61,298 nucleotides of DNA from Symbiodinium natans (GCA_905221605.1 CAJNDS010002313.1:1207105-1268402); one strand, 5' to 3'; positions 47,301 through 53,167 are shown, numbered from the stretch's first letter. Notes: generated by a model not told the origin, from the sequence alone. Translations and numbers: made by a program.

Positions 47301-50300
47301 ATCATTCTCAACACCTCTCTAGCACGGACTCGCCATGACCTACGTTTCTTGTGCTTGGTTTCTGTGCAAAGGTGCGGCCATCAGACAGTTTCTGTGCCAC
47401 GTGAAGTCGCTTGGCTTCTAAGTCTGGGGTTTATAGGCTTTCCAAAATCAAGAGAAATTCTCGGAAACCTTCGCCACCACCATGTTGCACGGTCCGGGTT
47501 CAGACATGGTTTGTGAGCCGTGTTTTTGTTTAGGGTTTGCTTTCAATTTGTTTGCTTGGCCAACTCTTGAAGCCTCGCCCTTCAGAGAACATCGGCCAGG
47601 CCAACGTGCTGTTGCAGCTTTCCTTTTCGCAACAAGTTGAACCCGAAACCCTAAACCCTAAAAACCCTAAGCCCTAAACCCTAAATCCTAAACCGTGATT
47701 GTTCAATGGTTCATCCCAGGCCTCTCTTGGCTCGATCACCACGGTTGTCTAGGCTTCTTACCCAAGGAACTGCATGGAGAGACAAGGGCATCTTCTACGA
47801 ACTCGATGCAGATGATCCCAACCCCAGAGCGCAAAGCACTTCTGCTTGACGCTTGACAGTCGGGCTGTTGCGAAGCCTACTTCTAACGGAATTTCCTTGG
47901 TTTCAAGTCAGTCTTGTTGAGGGATGAGGGTATCATCAAACATAGACAAACCTTACGTGCCTGAGGATATGGGATATATATATATATATATATGTCTATG
48001 CACTTCTATATAAAATCTCTATGTATATGTATATATATATATATACATATGCATGTTCTTGTAAATCAAGATTTAGATTATGCGTGTACGGACCTAATCT
48101 GTGCGAATACACATGTATATGATCCACGGCCGGTACGCCGGCTGTAGGGCTTTGATTGTTCAGCGTTAGGGTTTCGAGTGGGCTTGAGAGTTTAGGGGTC
48201 ATTTCAGCTTTTGAGGGCACAGGGTTTGGGGCTCTAGGGCTTCAGGGTTTAGGGGTGGGCGGCGGGGGGGGGGGGGGGGGGCCTTCTCGTAACTGCTGAA
48301 GGGGGAGCTTGAGGGTTGAGCAAGGGTGGCGGGGGGGGGGGGGGGGACCCGGGAACCCGGGATCATACGTACACGGACCAGAGGCGTGGCAGACCAGAGG
48401 CATCGCAGACGCTAAAGCCCGGAAGCCCCAAACTAAAACCTCTAAAGCCAAGACCAGGCATACCTCAACCGCCCAGTCCCGCTTCATCTGCTCGAGCAGA
48501 GGGGCCGGAGTACCTTACGGAGGATTTTAAGGGTAGTCGGGTTTAGGGTTCAGGTTTAGGGTTTTGGGCTTGGGATTGGTGTCGACGTTTGGGGAGGATG
48601 AAATCATTATAGAGAGACGCAAGTAAAATGTCAAGGGAACCCTCTATTTTAACAGGGTGGATAATGCTTAAGTGCTACAGCTGTTCTCTTCAGTCCATTG
48701 TATTATAAGTCGCTGCGTGAAAGATTGCATGTCGAAAATCAAGCATGACAACAACAAGAAGAATAAAATCCATGCGCAGCCGGAAAAAGGAAAGGAAAGC
48801 GGTGGCAACGATCACCAATCAAAAGCCCAGGTAATTATGTTATGAAGGGTGAACAGACCCTTGAAGGTACTGCAAGTTTTGGGGCTTTCGGCGACCGCGC
48901 TAGACAGCCACAAACGTAAGGTTGGACATGTAGGACACAAGAAACCCCAAATCAGCCAAAATCAGAAATGTAGGACACAAGAAACCCCAAATCAGCCAAA
49001 ATCAAGAGATGCTTGAAGTGAGAGTGAAAAAGCTCGTGAGTGCGGCGAGCGATTCCAAGATGAGGATATGAAGTGGTGCGCCTAATAGTCCCCCTAAGGA
49101 TCCTATCACTTCTTGGGATTTCCAGTGTGTTTTTTGTTCCGTTACCTTTCCATAGAAACCCACGAAAAAATTGTCAGCAGAAAGAGAACATGAATGAACG
49201 ACCAGAAGAAAAACGCGAACAAAAGATATACTAGAATGATTTTAAAAAAAGCCAAAGGCGTAAGCCGCATGTTTCGCACAAAAATCAGTAGCCTTCCAAG
49301 GTCGCTCCGGACGGCCAAGATTGAGGAGTTTAGCACCTTGGGGTGTGTGGTAAATGAGAGAGCTGACCAATTGCCCTGAGGCACTTATTCTTGAGCCAGA
49401 AAGACCTTCGCATGCAGGTCATCGAGAATTTGCCGTTTAGGTTTCAGGCCGCAATTAGCTAGTTGCAGTTCAGGGTTCGGATAGGGTTTTGGCTAAAGGG
49501 TTTCGGGCTTCTAAATCTTAGGGCAGTTGCATGTCTGGGCCCTTAAAAGGAGACCCTTCATAAACAGCCCAAGGACCCATACTTCAGAACCCTTTAAGAG
49601 AGGTAAGGTACAATGCTACGGGCCCATATAACTACCCTTAGAAGAAATGCGCCTTAAGGTCCCTAAGCCCCGTTCCTACTTTGGAGTCGACCCTGGACAA
49701 AACAAGTGCATACTTTTGAGGCATAAGCAGCTAGAATAGGGGTCCAGAACCCGAAAACAACACATTAAGGTATAGTATAGTATATAGTGTATAGTAAATA
49801 GTATATAGTATATAGTACAAAAGTATAGTACATAGTATATAGTACTTCTCCAAATTTAACCCAGCAGTGTTCCCAGTTTCCACTCCCTTGCCCTCCCAGT
49901 TGCCGGACTGGACATTGCTGGTCGCCCCATGTGCCTAGCGCAGGCTGGCTGCTTGGATCCTAGCTCCAACACCCGAAAGGGTTTAGGGTTTAGTCCTACA
50001 AATAAGGAAACCCAAACGAGTTTAAAATTCAACCATTGGCGAAGTAACGTCTAAGGAGGAATGACATGTCAATGGGTTTGGAGCCAATGAGCCTTAACAC
50101 CCTGACTCAAAGCCCTGTAACATCCAACCCACCCCTCGATCACCCTACCCCTAAACCCTAAACCCTAAAACTGCACCTGAACCCTAAAGCCCTGAACCCC
50201 TGTCCCCCCCTTAAGGCCTGACCCGGCTTCGCGCCCCTGGCAGCCCGGGGTCGTTCCACAAAGTCCTGGGCTTAGGGTTTTTGGGGCTTGGGGTTTGGGG

Positions 50301-50925
50301 TTTGGGGGTTTGGGGGTTTTGGGGTTTTGGGTTTTGGGGTTTTGGGGTTTGGGGTTTGGGGTTCAGGGTTTAGCGTTTAGGGCTTAGGGTTCCCCAATAT
50401 TTCAACACACCGATACGGCGTTCCCTTTTGTCAACTTCGATCCCCGCGCCCCCCAGTTTCAAGGGTTGAGGGAGCGCTTCGGCCTCGGACCATGAGATGT
50501 CCAGCGCGCAAACAATCGAGGGATCAGCGAGGTTTAGGGCTTAGGGTTTAGGGTTTGGGGTTTAGAGTTGAAACGTTAATGTTGCAGTTTTTAGGGTTTA
50601 TGGGTTTAAGGTTGGGATGTTCCCCCTTATACTAGCAGTCCTTAATAGGGATTGCAGTATCGTGGGTTTACTCTGCTGGGCTACGAAGAAGCCCCAGACC
50701 CTAAAGGAAGCATATTTTCTGTTCTTTGGGGGGTGGGGGGTTCTTAAGCAAATAGTAGTCTATACCCTACACCCCAAGAACCCCTACAACCTAAACCCTA
50801 AACCCCAAACCCTAACCCCTAAGCCCCAAACCCTAAACCCTAAACCCTAATCCCGAAGCCCCAAAGCCCACCTGCTCCGCGGGAGGTTGCGGCTCAAAAG
50901 AGGTGCACGCCTTGTCGTCTGCCAT
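22254..50925 (-). CDS. Gene A: voltage-gated cation channel with C-terminal EF-hands (multi-exon)
   Basis: One gene on the minus strand, assembled by hand from small exons whose reading phases match. The core from S1 to the post-EF region (41367 down to 24430) holds one six-helix voltage-gated ion channel domain: S1, S2 with an acidic residue, S3, arginine-rich S4, S5, pore loop, S6, then two EF-hands. It should be a plasma or organelle membrane channel opened by depolarisation and tuned by calcium. Donors are GT, GC or GA and acceptors mostly AG|G, as in dinoflagellates. One exon between S1-S2 and S2 was not found. The S4 to S4-S5 junction and the S6 to post-S6 junction each have more than one possible solution. 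The N-terminal part (41.4-50.9 kb) and the last exon are provisional. Introns are 0.15-3 kb and packed with repeats. Intactness looks good in the core: no frameshift or internal stop was needed. Confidence 0.8.
23095..23182 (-). CDS. Candidate gene A C-terminal exon
   Basis: Reads [20 protein letters not shown] then TRLPG after acceptor AACAAG|G. It is open with balanced composition and no repeat character. It lies between the last well-joined exon and the proposed stop exon. No family motif was recognised and phases were not tested. Confidence 0.4.
23688..23817 (+). mobile_element. MITE-like family M1 copy
   Basis: Full length: TGCAAGGAGGGGCCCCCTTT to GGGGGCCCTCCTTGTA. Confidence 0.83.
24080..24177 (+). 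mobile_element. MITE-like family M1 copy, internally deleted
   Basis: Both ends intact, but the ACTATAGTTAAGGGACT block is missing from the core. Confidence 0.8.
24430..24499 (-). CDS. Gene A exon, C-terminal region
   Basis: Reads [20 protein letters not shown] then PLGQ. The N-Q-x-K-F-x-x-Y-V-E pattern continues the family's C-terminal region. Acceptor TTCAG|G, phase 1 in. The donor is probably GT (GTTTTCGGG), with an alternative GC six codons earlier. Confidence 0.82.
24510..24632 (+). repeat. Telomere-type array, TTTAGGG on plus strand
   Basis: Seventeen nearly perfect units, to the right of the gene A exon 24430-24499. A CCCTAAA array lies to its left. Confidence 0.95.
25320..25434 (-). 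mobile_element. MITE-like family M1 copy
   Basis: Left end degraded to TGTAGTTGTAAGTAG, right end GGGGGCCCCTCCTTGCA intact. Confidence 0.76.
25563..25653 (-). CDS. Gene A exon, post-EF conserved region
   Basis: Reads [20 protein letters not shown] then [10 protein letters not shown]. The G-C-x-R-x-R-G-x-A-R-A-x-D motif follows the second EF-hand in this protist channel family. Acceptor CACAG|G. The donor is GA, inside GAGTTTAGGG, so the intron again starts at a telomere-type array (25440-25560). Confidence 0.88.
26050..26395 (+). repeat. CT/CTTT microsatellite
   Basis: Mainly TTTCTCTC units. Preceded at 25935-26050 by CCTCGCCCTCC repeats. Open frames on both strands here are low complexity only. 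Confidence 0.95.
26930..27042 (+). mobile_element. Short repeat family M2 copy
   Basis: ACATGGTCCCTTCATATGGG to AGGGACCGTGT. The best-preserved order of blocks. Confidence 0.68.
27341..27397 (-). CDS. Gene A exon, EF-hand 2
   Basis: 19 codons reading [19 protein letters not shown]. Together with the E of the next exon the loop is [12 protein letters not shown], a complete EF loop with acidic positions 1, 3 and 12. This is likely the calcium-binding hand. Acceptor CCGAG|G, donor GC. Confidence 0.88.
27844..27882 (-). CDS. Gene A exon, linker between EF-hands
   Basis: 13 codons reading [13 protein letters not shown]. This is the F-x-x-L-x-L-D-x-x-D-A linker of EF-hand channels of this type, completed by the AW of the next exon. 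Acceptor GCCAG|G, donor GC. Confidence 0.87.
28122..28184 (-). CDS. Gene A exon, EF-hand 1
   Basis: 21 codons reading [20 protein letters not shown]. The loop has the central T-G-x-I-T but lacks acidic residues at loop positions 1 and 12, so calcium binding by this hand is doubtful. Acceptor CCTAAG|G, donor CAG|GT. Confidence 0.85.
28428..28562 (+). repeat. AT-rich microsatellite cluster
   Basis: ATATAT, GTATAT and ATTATGT tracts in a gene A intron. Similar short tracts lie at 17092-17150, 21358-21440, 47968-48050, 51531-51556, 56637-56655 and 58168-58212. Confidence 0.85.
29341..29528 (+). mobile_element. MITE-like family M1 copy with internal tandem duplication
   Basis: The segment from CACTAACTACAGTTTAGGG to CAATTTAGGGCCC is present twice between one pair of ends. 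Confidence 0.8.
29802..29885 (-). CDS. Gene A exon, helix before EF-hand 1
   Basis: 28 codons, phase 0 to 0, reading [20 protein letters not shown] then KLGDESRL. Acceptor GCAAG|G, donor GT (CTC|GTGG). It feeds directly into DKTGAIT of the next exon. Confidence 0.82.
30818..30956 (+). repeat. Duplication overlapping an exon end
   Basis: AATTACACCCTAA-ACTACTTTCGCTTC and following bases occur at 30820-30871 and 30904-30952, separated by a TTTAGGG array. The second copy contains the 3' part of the post-S6 exon. Confidence 0.85.
30923..31001 (-). CDS. Gene A exon, post-S6 helix
   Basis: Reads [20 protein letters not shown] then ILHEAK, the charged helix that follows S6. Acceptor GGTCAG|G. The exon may end at 30923 (GT donor) or 30929 (GC donor). 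Both are phase 0. Part of it (30910-30956) was copied with the adjacent intron: a near-identical segment lies at 30820-30871. Confidence 0.78.
31150..31285 (+). repeat. Dispersed repeat, copy 2 of 2
   Basis: Counterpart of 46325-46455. It lies in the intron between S6 and the post-S6 exon of gene A. Confidence 0.65.
31500..31920. repeat. Degenerate minisatellite, about 60-75-bp units
   Basis: Six or so loosely similar units with CGACACGCACGAACAC, CGCGAAACGATGCCAA and GGATTCCGCAA blocks. Its lack of stops gives overlapping frames of 94-202 codons on both strands. None looks like a protein family and they share no splice-site context, so I treat them as repeat translation. Confidence 0.68.
32220..32440 (+). 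repeat. Short repeat family M3, tandem pair
   Basis: Two units of about 105 bp, each starting ACACCAGGTTGCCCAGTTAC, then the CCTTTTTGCATCAAGG and GGGACCTAC blocks. Recent duplication judged by the identical starts. Confidence 0.72.
32452..32528 (-). repeat. Telomere-type array left of S6 exon
   Basis: Ten perfect CCCTAAA units, ending about twenty bases before the end-of-S6 exon. Confidence 0.94.
32549..32579 (-). CDS. Gene A exon, end of S6
   Basis: Reads [10 protein letters not shown] after the serine formed across the junction. The V-L-N-V-V asparagine motif is the S6 gate. Acceptor GATCAG|G. The donor is GA at 32548 (phase 2, reading on into FCEF) or a few bases later after VVTG. The first fits the next exon. 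Confidence 0.82.
32589..32835 (+). repeat. Long degenerate TTTAGGG array right of S6 exon
   Basis: About thirty-four units with point variants (TTAAGGG, TCTAGGG, CTTAGGG), starting about ten bases beyond the exon's acceptor. Confidence 0.92.
33110..33245 (-). repeat. Telomere-type array left of first S6 exon
   Basis: CCCTAAA units with CCCCAAA variants. Paired with TTTAGGG 33343-33427 on the other side of the exon. Confidence 0.92.
33274..33311 (-). CDS. Gene A exon, start of S6
   Basis: 38 nt reading [12 protein letters not shown]. Acceptor GTAAG|G, donor GC (ATCA|GC). A CCCTAAA array lies to its left and a TTTAGGG array to its right. Confidence 0.85.
33806..33877 (-). CDS. Gene A exon, pore helix and selectivity filter
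   Basis: Reads [28 protein letters not shown] is the selectivity filter region. The acidic residue found two positions before the tryptophan in classical Na and Ca channels is valine here, so selectivity cannot be predicted. Acceptor CCCAG|G, donor GC (GTGTC|GC). Confidence 0.9.
34136..34216 (+). mobile_element. MITE-like family M1 copy, short
   Basis: Ends ATACAAGGAGGGCC and GGGCCCTCCCTGTA with most of the core deleted. Confidence 0.76.
34839..34960 (-). mobile_element. MITE-like family M1 copy
   Basis: Full core. Right end GGGGGCCCCTCCTTGTA. It stands in the gene A intron just after the pore-turret exon. Confidence 0.82.
35069..35192 (-). CDS. Gene A exon, end of S5 and pore turret
   Basis: The largest core exon (124 nt). 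Reads [15 protein letters not shown], a variable turret, then [16 protein letters not shown]. The F-T-Q-A-V-N-D and Y-F-G-S-L-x-x-S-M motifs mark S5-pore of protist channels. Acceptor CCTAG|G, donor GC (CAAT|GC), phase 2 out. The open frame continues into the intron to a stop at about 34981, giving a misleading longer ORF with a broken pore. Confidence 0.9.
35340..35389 (-). CDS. Gene A exon, S5 helix
   Basis: 50 nt reading [17 protein letters not shown]. It joins TLK on the left and [10 protein letters not shown] on the right with perfect phase. Acceptor GCTGCAG|G. The donor is GA (TTCG|GAAACC), one of the non-canonical donors seen here. Confidence 0.87.
35559..35634 (-). CDS. Gene A exon, S4-S5 linker
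   Basis: Reads [20 protein letters not shown] then LYTLK. The basic amphipathic linker with R-F-V-M-A-x-R-T-L is characteristic of this channel family. Donor GC (TTGAA|GC). The acceptor is either AG|CC at 35634 or AG|G at 35639. The first fits the phase of the S4 exon. Confidence 0.85.
35804..35844 (-). CDS. Gene A exon, S4 voltage sensor
   Basis: Reads [13 protein letters not shown] after the SGLRA of the previous exon. Arginines at every third position form the voltage sensor. Acceptor CTCAAG|G. The donor is set at GC (35803) so that the phase fits the next exon, but other donors a few bases away are possible. Confidence 0.85.
36241..36400 (+). repeat. ATAC microsatellite with short inverted tail
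   Basis: About 30 ATAC units, then ATGT units in the opposite sense, so the tract can form a hairpin. It stands in the intron between the S3b and S4 exons of gene A. Confidence 0.95.
36420..36517 (-). CDS. Gene A exon, second half of S3 to start of S4
   Basis: 98 nt reading [20 protein letters not shown], then a short loop and SGLRA. Acceptor GGACAAG|G, donor GC inside GAGC|GCAACC, phase 2 out. Its end lies beside the ATAC microsatellite at 36241-36400, which belongs to the following intron. Confidence 0.87.
36890..37080 (-). repeat. Octamer array CCCCTAAA
   Basis: About twenty-two CCCCTAAA units, the largest octamer array in the window. It lies in the intron between the two S3 exons of gene A. 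Confidence 0.93.
37178..37270 (-). repeat. Telomere-type array, CCCTAAA on plus strand
   Basis: Thirteen perfect units inside the S3 intron of gene A. Confidence 0.94.
37520..37565 (-). CDS. Gene A exon, first half of S3
   Basis: Reads [15 protein letters not shown], the W-x-W-x-x-x-D-x-F start of S3. Acceptor ACGAG|G, donor GT (GTTCCC), phase 2 in and 0 out. Followed in frame by VVVTSIWEM of the next exon. Confidence 0.85.
37632..37870 (+). mobile_element. Short repeat family M2, two adjoining copies
   Basis: ATGGTCCCTTAGTATGGGCC begins the first copy. A second GGTCCCTTA block starts at 37781. They lie in the intron preceding S3. Confidence 0.64.
37987..38015 (-). CDS. Gene A exon, S2-S3 loop
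   Basis: A 29-nt exon reading [10 protein letters not shown], phase 0 in and phase 2 out, with donor GC. It fills the phase gap between S2 and S3 so that DIEYLCSDDW reads through. The acceptor is AG|A, weaker than the AG|G used elsewhere. Confidence 0.65.
38045..38125 (+). repeat. Telomere-type array right of S2-S3 loop exon
   Basis: About eleven TTTAGGG units with one GGGG slip. It lies just upstream (sense) of the 29-nt exon. Confidence 0.92.
38401..38475 (-). CDS. Gene A exon, S2 helix
   Basis: 25 codons, phase 0 to 0, reading [18 protein letters not shown] and on. The E-L-A-L-R-x-x-A-x-G pattern is the S2 signature, with the conserved acidic residue that pairs with S4 charges. The acceptor is GGCAAG|G. 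The exon ends exactly at GTTTAGGG, so a telomere-type repeat is the donor. Confidence 0.88.
39581..39685 (-). repeat. Telomere-type array, CCCTAAA on plus strand
   Basis: Fifteen units in the intron between the S1-S2 loop and S2 of gene A. Confidence 0.94.
39855..39963 (-). mobile_element. MITE-like family M1 copy
   Basis: Full core between CTACAGGAGGGC and GTCTCCTTGTA. A separate left-end fragment (CTACAAAGAGGGGCCC) lies at 39810-39830. Confidence 0.74.
40530..40596 (-). CDS. Gene A exon, end of S1 and S1-S2 loop
   Basis: After acceptor GTCAG|GC the frame reads [17 protein letters not shown]. Joined to the S1 exon this gives NSIFLGVEV, matching NSMFLGVEV across the same junction in gene B. 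The 3' end is uncertain because several GT and GC positions are possible. Confidence 0.7.
41300..41367 (-). CDS. Gene A exon, S1 helix
   Basis: Encodes [20 protein letters not shown] followed by FL, a typical voltage-gated channel S1 with the F-D-x-x-C-A and N-S motifs. The acceptor is CCGCAAG|G. The donor is probably TTAG|GC, giving phase 1, which fits the GVEV of the next exon. Unlike most exons here it has a TTTAGGG array on its left (41213-41287). Confidence 0.82.
41837..41956 (-). mobile_element. MITE-like family M1 copy
   Basis: Full core, right end GGGGGCCCCTCCTTGCA, left end reduced to GAGGGCCCCTGCC. Confidence 0.79.
42262..42357 (-). CDS. Candidate N-terminal exon of gene A
   Basis: After a textbook acceptor (TTTTCTTGTGTCAG|G) one frame reads [20 protein letters not shown] and on to VFEP. 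A second frame is also open for much of it, so the frame is not certain. Confidence 0.36.
42476..42597 (+). mobile_element. Short repeat family M2 copy directly abutting an M1 copy
   Basis: GGTCCCTTGGTATGAACG to GAAGGGTCCATGCAAC, followed without a gap by the M1 copy at 42598. Confidence 0.64.
42598..42716 (+). mobile_element. MITE-like family M1 copy, right end lost
   Basis: Left end CTATAAGGAGGGGCCCG and full core. The right terminal repeat is cut by a CCCTAAA array. Confidence 0.78.
42745..42850 (-). CDS. Candidate N-terminal exon of gene A
   Basis: Reads [20 protein letters not shown] then [15 protein letters not shown]. It is partly hydrophobic and basic. It lies about 1.4 kb upstream of S1 in the sense direction. 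Splice sites not resolved. Confidence 0.36.
43125..43330 (+). repeat. Short repeat family M4, tandem pair
   Basis: Two diverged units each with CCCCAATATAGATCCCCAAA, a TAGGATTCC-like block and AAAAGGTACC. Related single copies lie at 2480-2585, 9055-9180, 12115-12200 and 52940-53035. Confidence 0.6.
43358..43487 (-). mobile_element. MITE-like family M1 copy with poly-C
   Basis: Diverged core, right end extended into about fourteen C before TTGTAG. Confidence 0.74.
43822..43888 (-). CDS. Candidate N-terminal exon of gene A ending at GTTTAGGG
   Basis: 67 nt between acceptor CCTAG|G and donor AG|GTTTAGGG. Reads [20 protein letters not shown]. Both splice sites match the pattern of the proven exons, and the telomere-type repeat again starts the intron. 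Confidence 0.48.
43918..44057 (-). mobile_element. MITE-like family M1 copy with TTATAAG tandem
   Basis: The TTATAAG block of the core is expanded into seven tandem units (43920-43970). The right end GGCCTCCTCCTTGTAG is intact. Confidence 0.76.
44210..44385 (-). CDS. Candidate N-terminal exon of gene A
   Basis: Open frame containing [20 protein letters not shown] and [15 protein letters not shown]. It has a hydrophilic, disordered composition as expected for a channel N-terminus. A GT donor (AAAGG|GT) lies near 44268. Confidence 0.4.
44548..44650 (-). CDS. Candidate N-terminal exon of gene A
   Basis: Reads [20 protein letters not shown] and on to MHLQ before a CAG|GT donor. Coding-like, no motif recognised. 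Confidence 0.33.
45232..45333 (-). repeat. Telomere-type array after a poly-C run
   Basis: Fourteen CCCTAAA units directly behind a run of about twenty C (45206-45225). Confidence 0.94.
45568..45674 (-). repeat. Telomere-type array, CCCTAAA on plus strand
   Basis: Fifteen units, one variant. Followed at 45797-45880 by an array in the opposite orientation. Confidence 0.94.
46325..46455 (+). repeat. Dispersed repeat, copy 1 of 2
   Basis: Shares the ordered blocks CTTGTATCCCCAAAAG, CTCACCAATATTAA-AAGGAAC, ACACTCAC and TGCTTCATA with 31150-31285. Not similar to M1-M5. Confidence 0.65.
46570..46632 (-). CDS. Candidate N-terminal exon of gene A, coiled-coil-like
   Basis: After acceptor TTAGAG|G it reads [17 protein letters not shown]. 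It resembles the DIVQRLEKQDELISRTSED segment at 12331-12433, upstream of gene B. Finding the same short helix ahead of both S1 exons supports both as N-terminal exons of paralogous channels. It is probably cytoplasmic. Confidence 0.5.
47160..47880. other. Repeat-poor stretch with CT tract
   Basis: CT microsatellite 47187-47230, then about 650 bp mostly without telomere-type units. It contains the candidate exon 47222-47385. Confidence 0.4.
47222..47385 (-). CDS. Candidate exon, unassigned
   Basis: Minus-strand frame containing [20 protein letters not shown] and a stop just after SPQEPIA. It looks coding by composition and sits in one of the few stretches poor in telomere-type repeats. Function and gene membership are unknown. 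Confidence 0.28.
48560..49480. other. Repeat-poor stretch
   Basis: About 900 bp nearly free of TTTAGGG. It holds two opposed open frames (49194-49379 plus, 49142-49384 minus, the latter with two hydrophobic segments around [17 protein letters not shown]). Neither has splice or family support. Confidence 0.35.
48915..49005 (+). repeat. Tandem duplication of about 41 bp
   Basis: Two exact units of ATGTAGGACACAAGAAACCC and following bases. Confidence 0.9.
49536..49632 (+). mobile_element. Short repeat family M2 copy, degenerate
   Basis: CTGGGCCCTTAAAAGGA to ACGGGCCCATATAAC, with the GGACCCATACTTCAGAACCC block in between. Confidence 0.58.
50218..50265 (-). CDS. Candidate N-terminal exon of gene A
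   Basis: 16 codons reading [16 protein letters not shown] between a clean AG|G acceptor (GCCCAG|G) and a GC donor (CAG|GC), phase 0 to 0. The splice pattern matches the proven exons. The sequence itself has no known motif. Confidence 0.42.
50400..50531 (-). CDS. Candidate N-terminal exon of gene A
   Basis: Open minus-strand segment reading [20 protein letters not shown], then [15 protein letters not shown] donor ATCG|GT is present. It lies among TTTAGGG-rich sequence and has a normal coding composition. The acceptor is unclear. Confidence 0.42.
50872..50925 (-). CDS. Candidate first coding exon of gene A
   Basis: Starts with ATG at 50925 and reads [18 protein letters not shown], ending at CAG|GT, phase 0. 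A possible trans-splicing or acceptor AG lies about 35 bases upstream (GTCGCAG). The acidic start and good donor support an initiation exon. Whether it begins gene A or another transcript is not settled. Confidence 0.5.
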
Positions 50926-52082
50926 GGCAGGGAGTTTCACCCGAGCTGCCGGAAGCTTTCTGCGACACCCTTAAAACCCCTAGAAACCCTAAAACTCGAA
51001 ACCCGAAACCCTAACCCCTGTTAGCCCTTAAGCCCAAGCAGAATGCTTTAAGAGCCACATGCGCAGCTGTTCAGGCTGAGTGGGCTTTAGGGTTTTAGGG
51101 TCTAGGCGGTCTAGGGTCTAGGATTGAGGGTTCTTCTTTGGCACTGTGGGGGCCCATGAACGCGCTAGCATTGTGGGGTTCACAGAGTTTGTGGGGTGTT
51201 TAGGGTTCTTAGGGTGTTTACATTATGGGTTTTTAGGGCTTTTCGGATCTTTAGGAACTTTAGGTGTTATAGGTTTTCAGGGTCTTCAGGGCTTTTAGGG
51301 TTGAAAGGGCTCGAAGGGTCTAGGGGAGTTCTGGGTTGCTTTATTCAAGAGAAAAGGGTCTAGGGCTTAGGGCCTCCCGTGTCGGCCCCTTGGCGTGCAC
51401 GGCAGCGGCATCTCCCCACATGGAGCTGTGCGTGTGTGTGGGTTCGCTGCCCTGATGCAGGAGTCGAGTTTGTGTTTCACGTTCGAGGCTCGGGGGGGGT
51501 TAAGGTTTAGGGGTTTCAGGAGCCCATATGCATATATCATATATATATATATATTCCCAACGCTATGCTCCTCCGGTTCCCCCACAGGTCTTTGAACACT
51601 AACCCCAAGCCCTAAACCCGAACCCCTAGAACCAAAAGTCCTGAACCCAAAACCCCAGACCCAAAACCCTAACCCCGAGCCCTAAGCCCTAAAATCCGGA
51701 ACACCCCCAACCTGCACCCTAGACACCCCAAAACCAAGCCCTAGAATCCCGAAACCCTGAAACCCCTATGCCCTAAAGGCCCTGAAGATGCCCCAACTGC
51801 AACACCAGCCTCCGTGGCAGAAACAACTTTCAACATGCAAGCCATAAGCCCTAAAACCCCTTTCGCAGGTTGCCAGAGGAGAACTGAAACCCTACGCCCT
51901 AAATCCTAAACCCGAAGCCCTAAACCCTAAACCCCTAAACCCTAAACCCTAAACCCCCATGGGCTCGGCACAGACGGCTCGCGATATCCCAATCGCGCCA
52001 GGGAGAGGCAGGTGACGAGAAGCGCGGTGCTTGGTTGAGGGCTTAGGGTTTAACGTTTGGGGTCTAGCGTTTAGGGTGTAAA

Positions 52083-52295
52083 CTTTAGGGTTAGGGTTTA
52101 GGGTTTAGGGTTTAGGGTTTAGGGTTTAGGGTTTAGGGTTTAGGGGTTTAGGGTTTAGGGTTTAGGGTTTAGGGTTTAGGGTTTAGGGTTTAGGGTTTAG
52201 GGTTTAGGGTTTAGGGTTTAGGGTTTAGGGTTTAGGGTTTAGGGTTTAGGGTTTAGGGTTTAGGGTTTAGGGTTTAGGGTTTAGGGCTTGGGGTT
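52083..52295 (+). repeat. Longest telomere-type array, TTTAGGG
   Basis: About thirty almost perfect units. Its homogeneity suggests recent expansion compared with the degenerate arrays around it. Confidence 0.95.
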
Positions 52296-53167
52296 TATGG
52301 TTTAGGGTATGGGGCTTGGAATTTGGGGCTCGGGGGTTTCGGAATGTGGCGGGAAAGCATCCATCTGTTCTTTTGTGGAGTCCTTTGTGCGGTTTGGGAC
52401 ATGCCCCTTGGCTGAACATGGCCTCAAGGCATCCTACAACATGGCCTCCGGGGCCCCCCGAGAACCTTCAAAGCGTCCTTCATACAAGGCCCCTGATACT
52501 GGTCAAGCCTCAACCCTTATAGGGCTCCTAAGCCCTAAACCCTAAACCCTAAACCCTCAGAGAGCTGCTCCAGACCTTTGAGCTGAGACTGTTCAGGCTT
52601 CTAGAGCTACGGTTATGTGTGGAGGTCGTGGTTCAAGAGAGAGGGCAGTTCTTTGGTTTAGGGTTTAGGGTTTAGGGTCTAGGGTTTAGGGTTTAGGGCT
52701 TAGGGTCTAGGGTTTAGTGTTTAGGGCATAGCTTCGCAGTTTAGCGGTTTAGAGGTTCAGGAGTTTGGGGTTTAGACATAGGGAATGTAGCTAGGTTCAT
52801 CATAAGGAACCGTATGTTATGTAAGCCCTGAGACCTAAACCCGAAGCCATGTTCTTGGCTTAAAGGCCATACAGTAGCGCCCCTAAACGGTGGATCAGTA
52901 TGACTTGGGTAGACAGACCCCCACCGCAACCCTGATTTGATATCAAACAACGACCCAAAAACATCAAATAGTAGGATCCCTTATGCTCAGGAATCCAATA
53001 AGGTACCCCCCCCCCCCCGATATCGCAACCCCCCAGATTATTTTTCAGTTAATTTTCGTGTCATAATTACTACGATTAAACTGCGCAAGTCACCTGTGGG
53101 TCTACATTTTCGGTTTGTGGTACCCAAATCAATCTTACTGGTAGTACCCATCCCACCCGCCCACACC

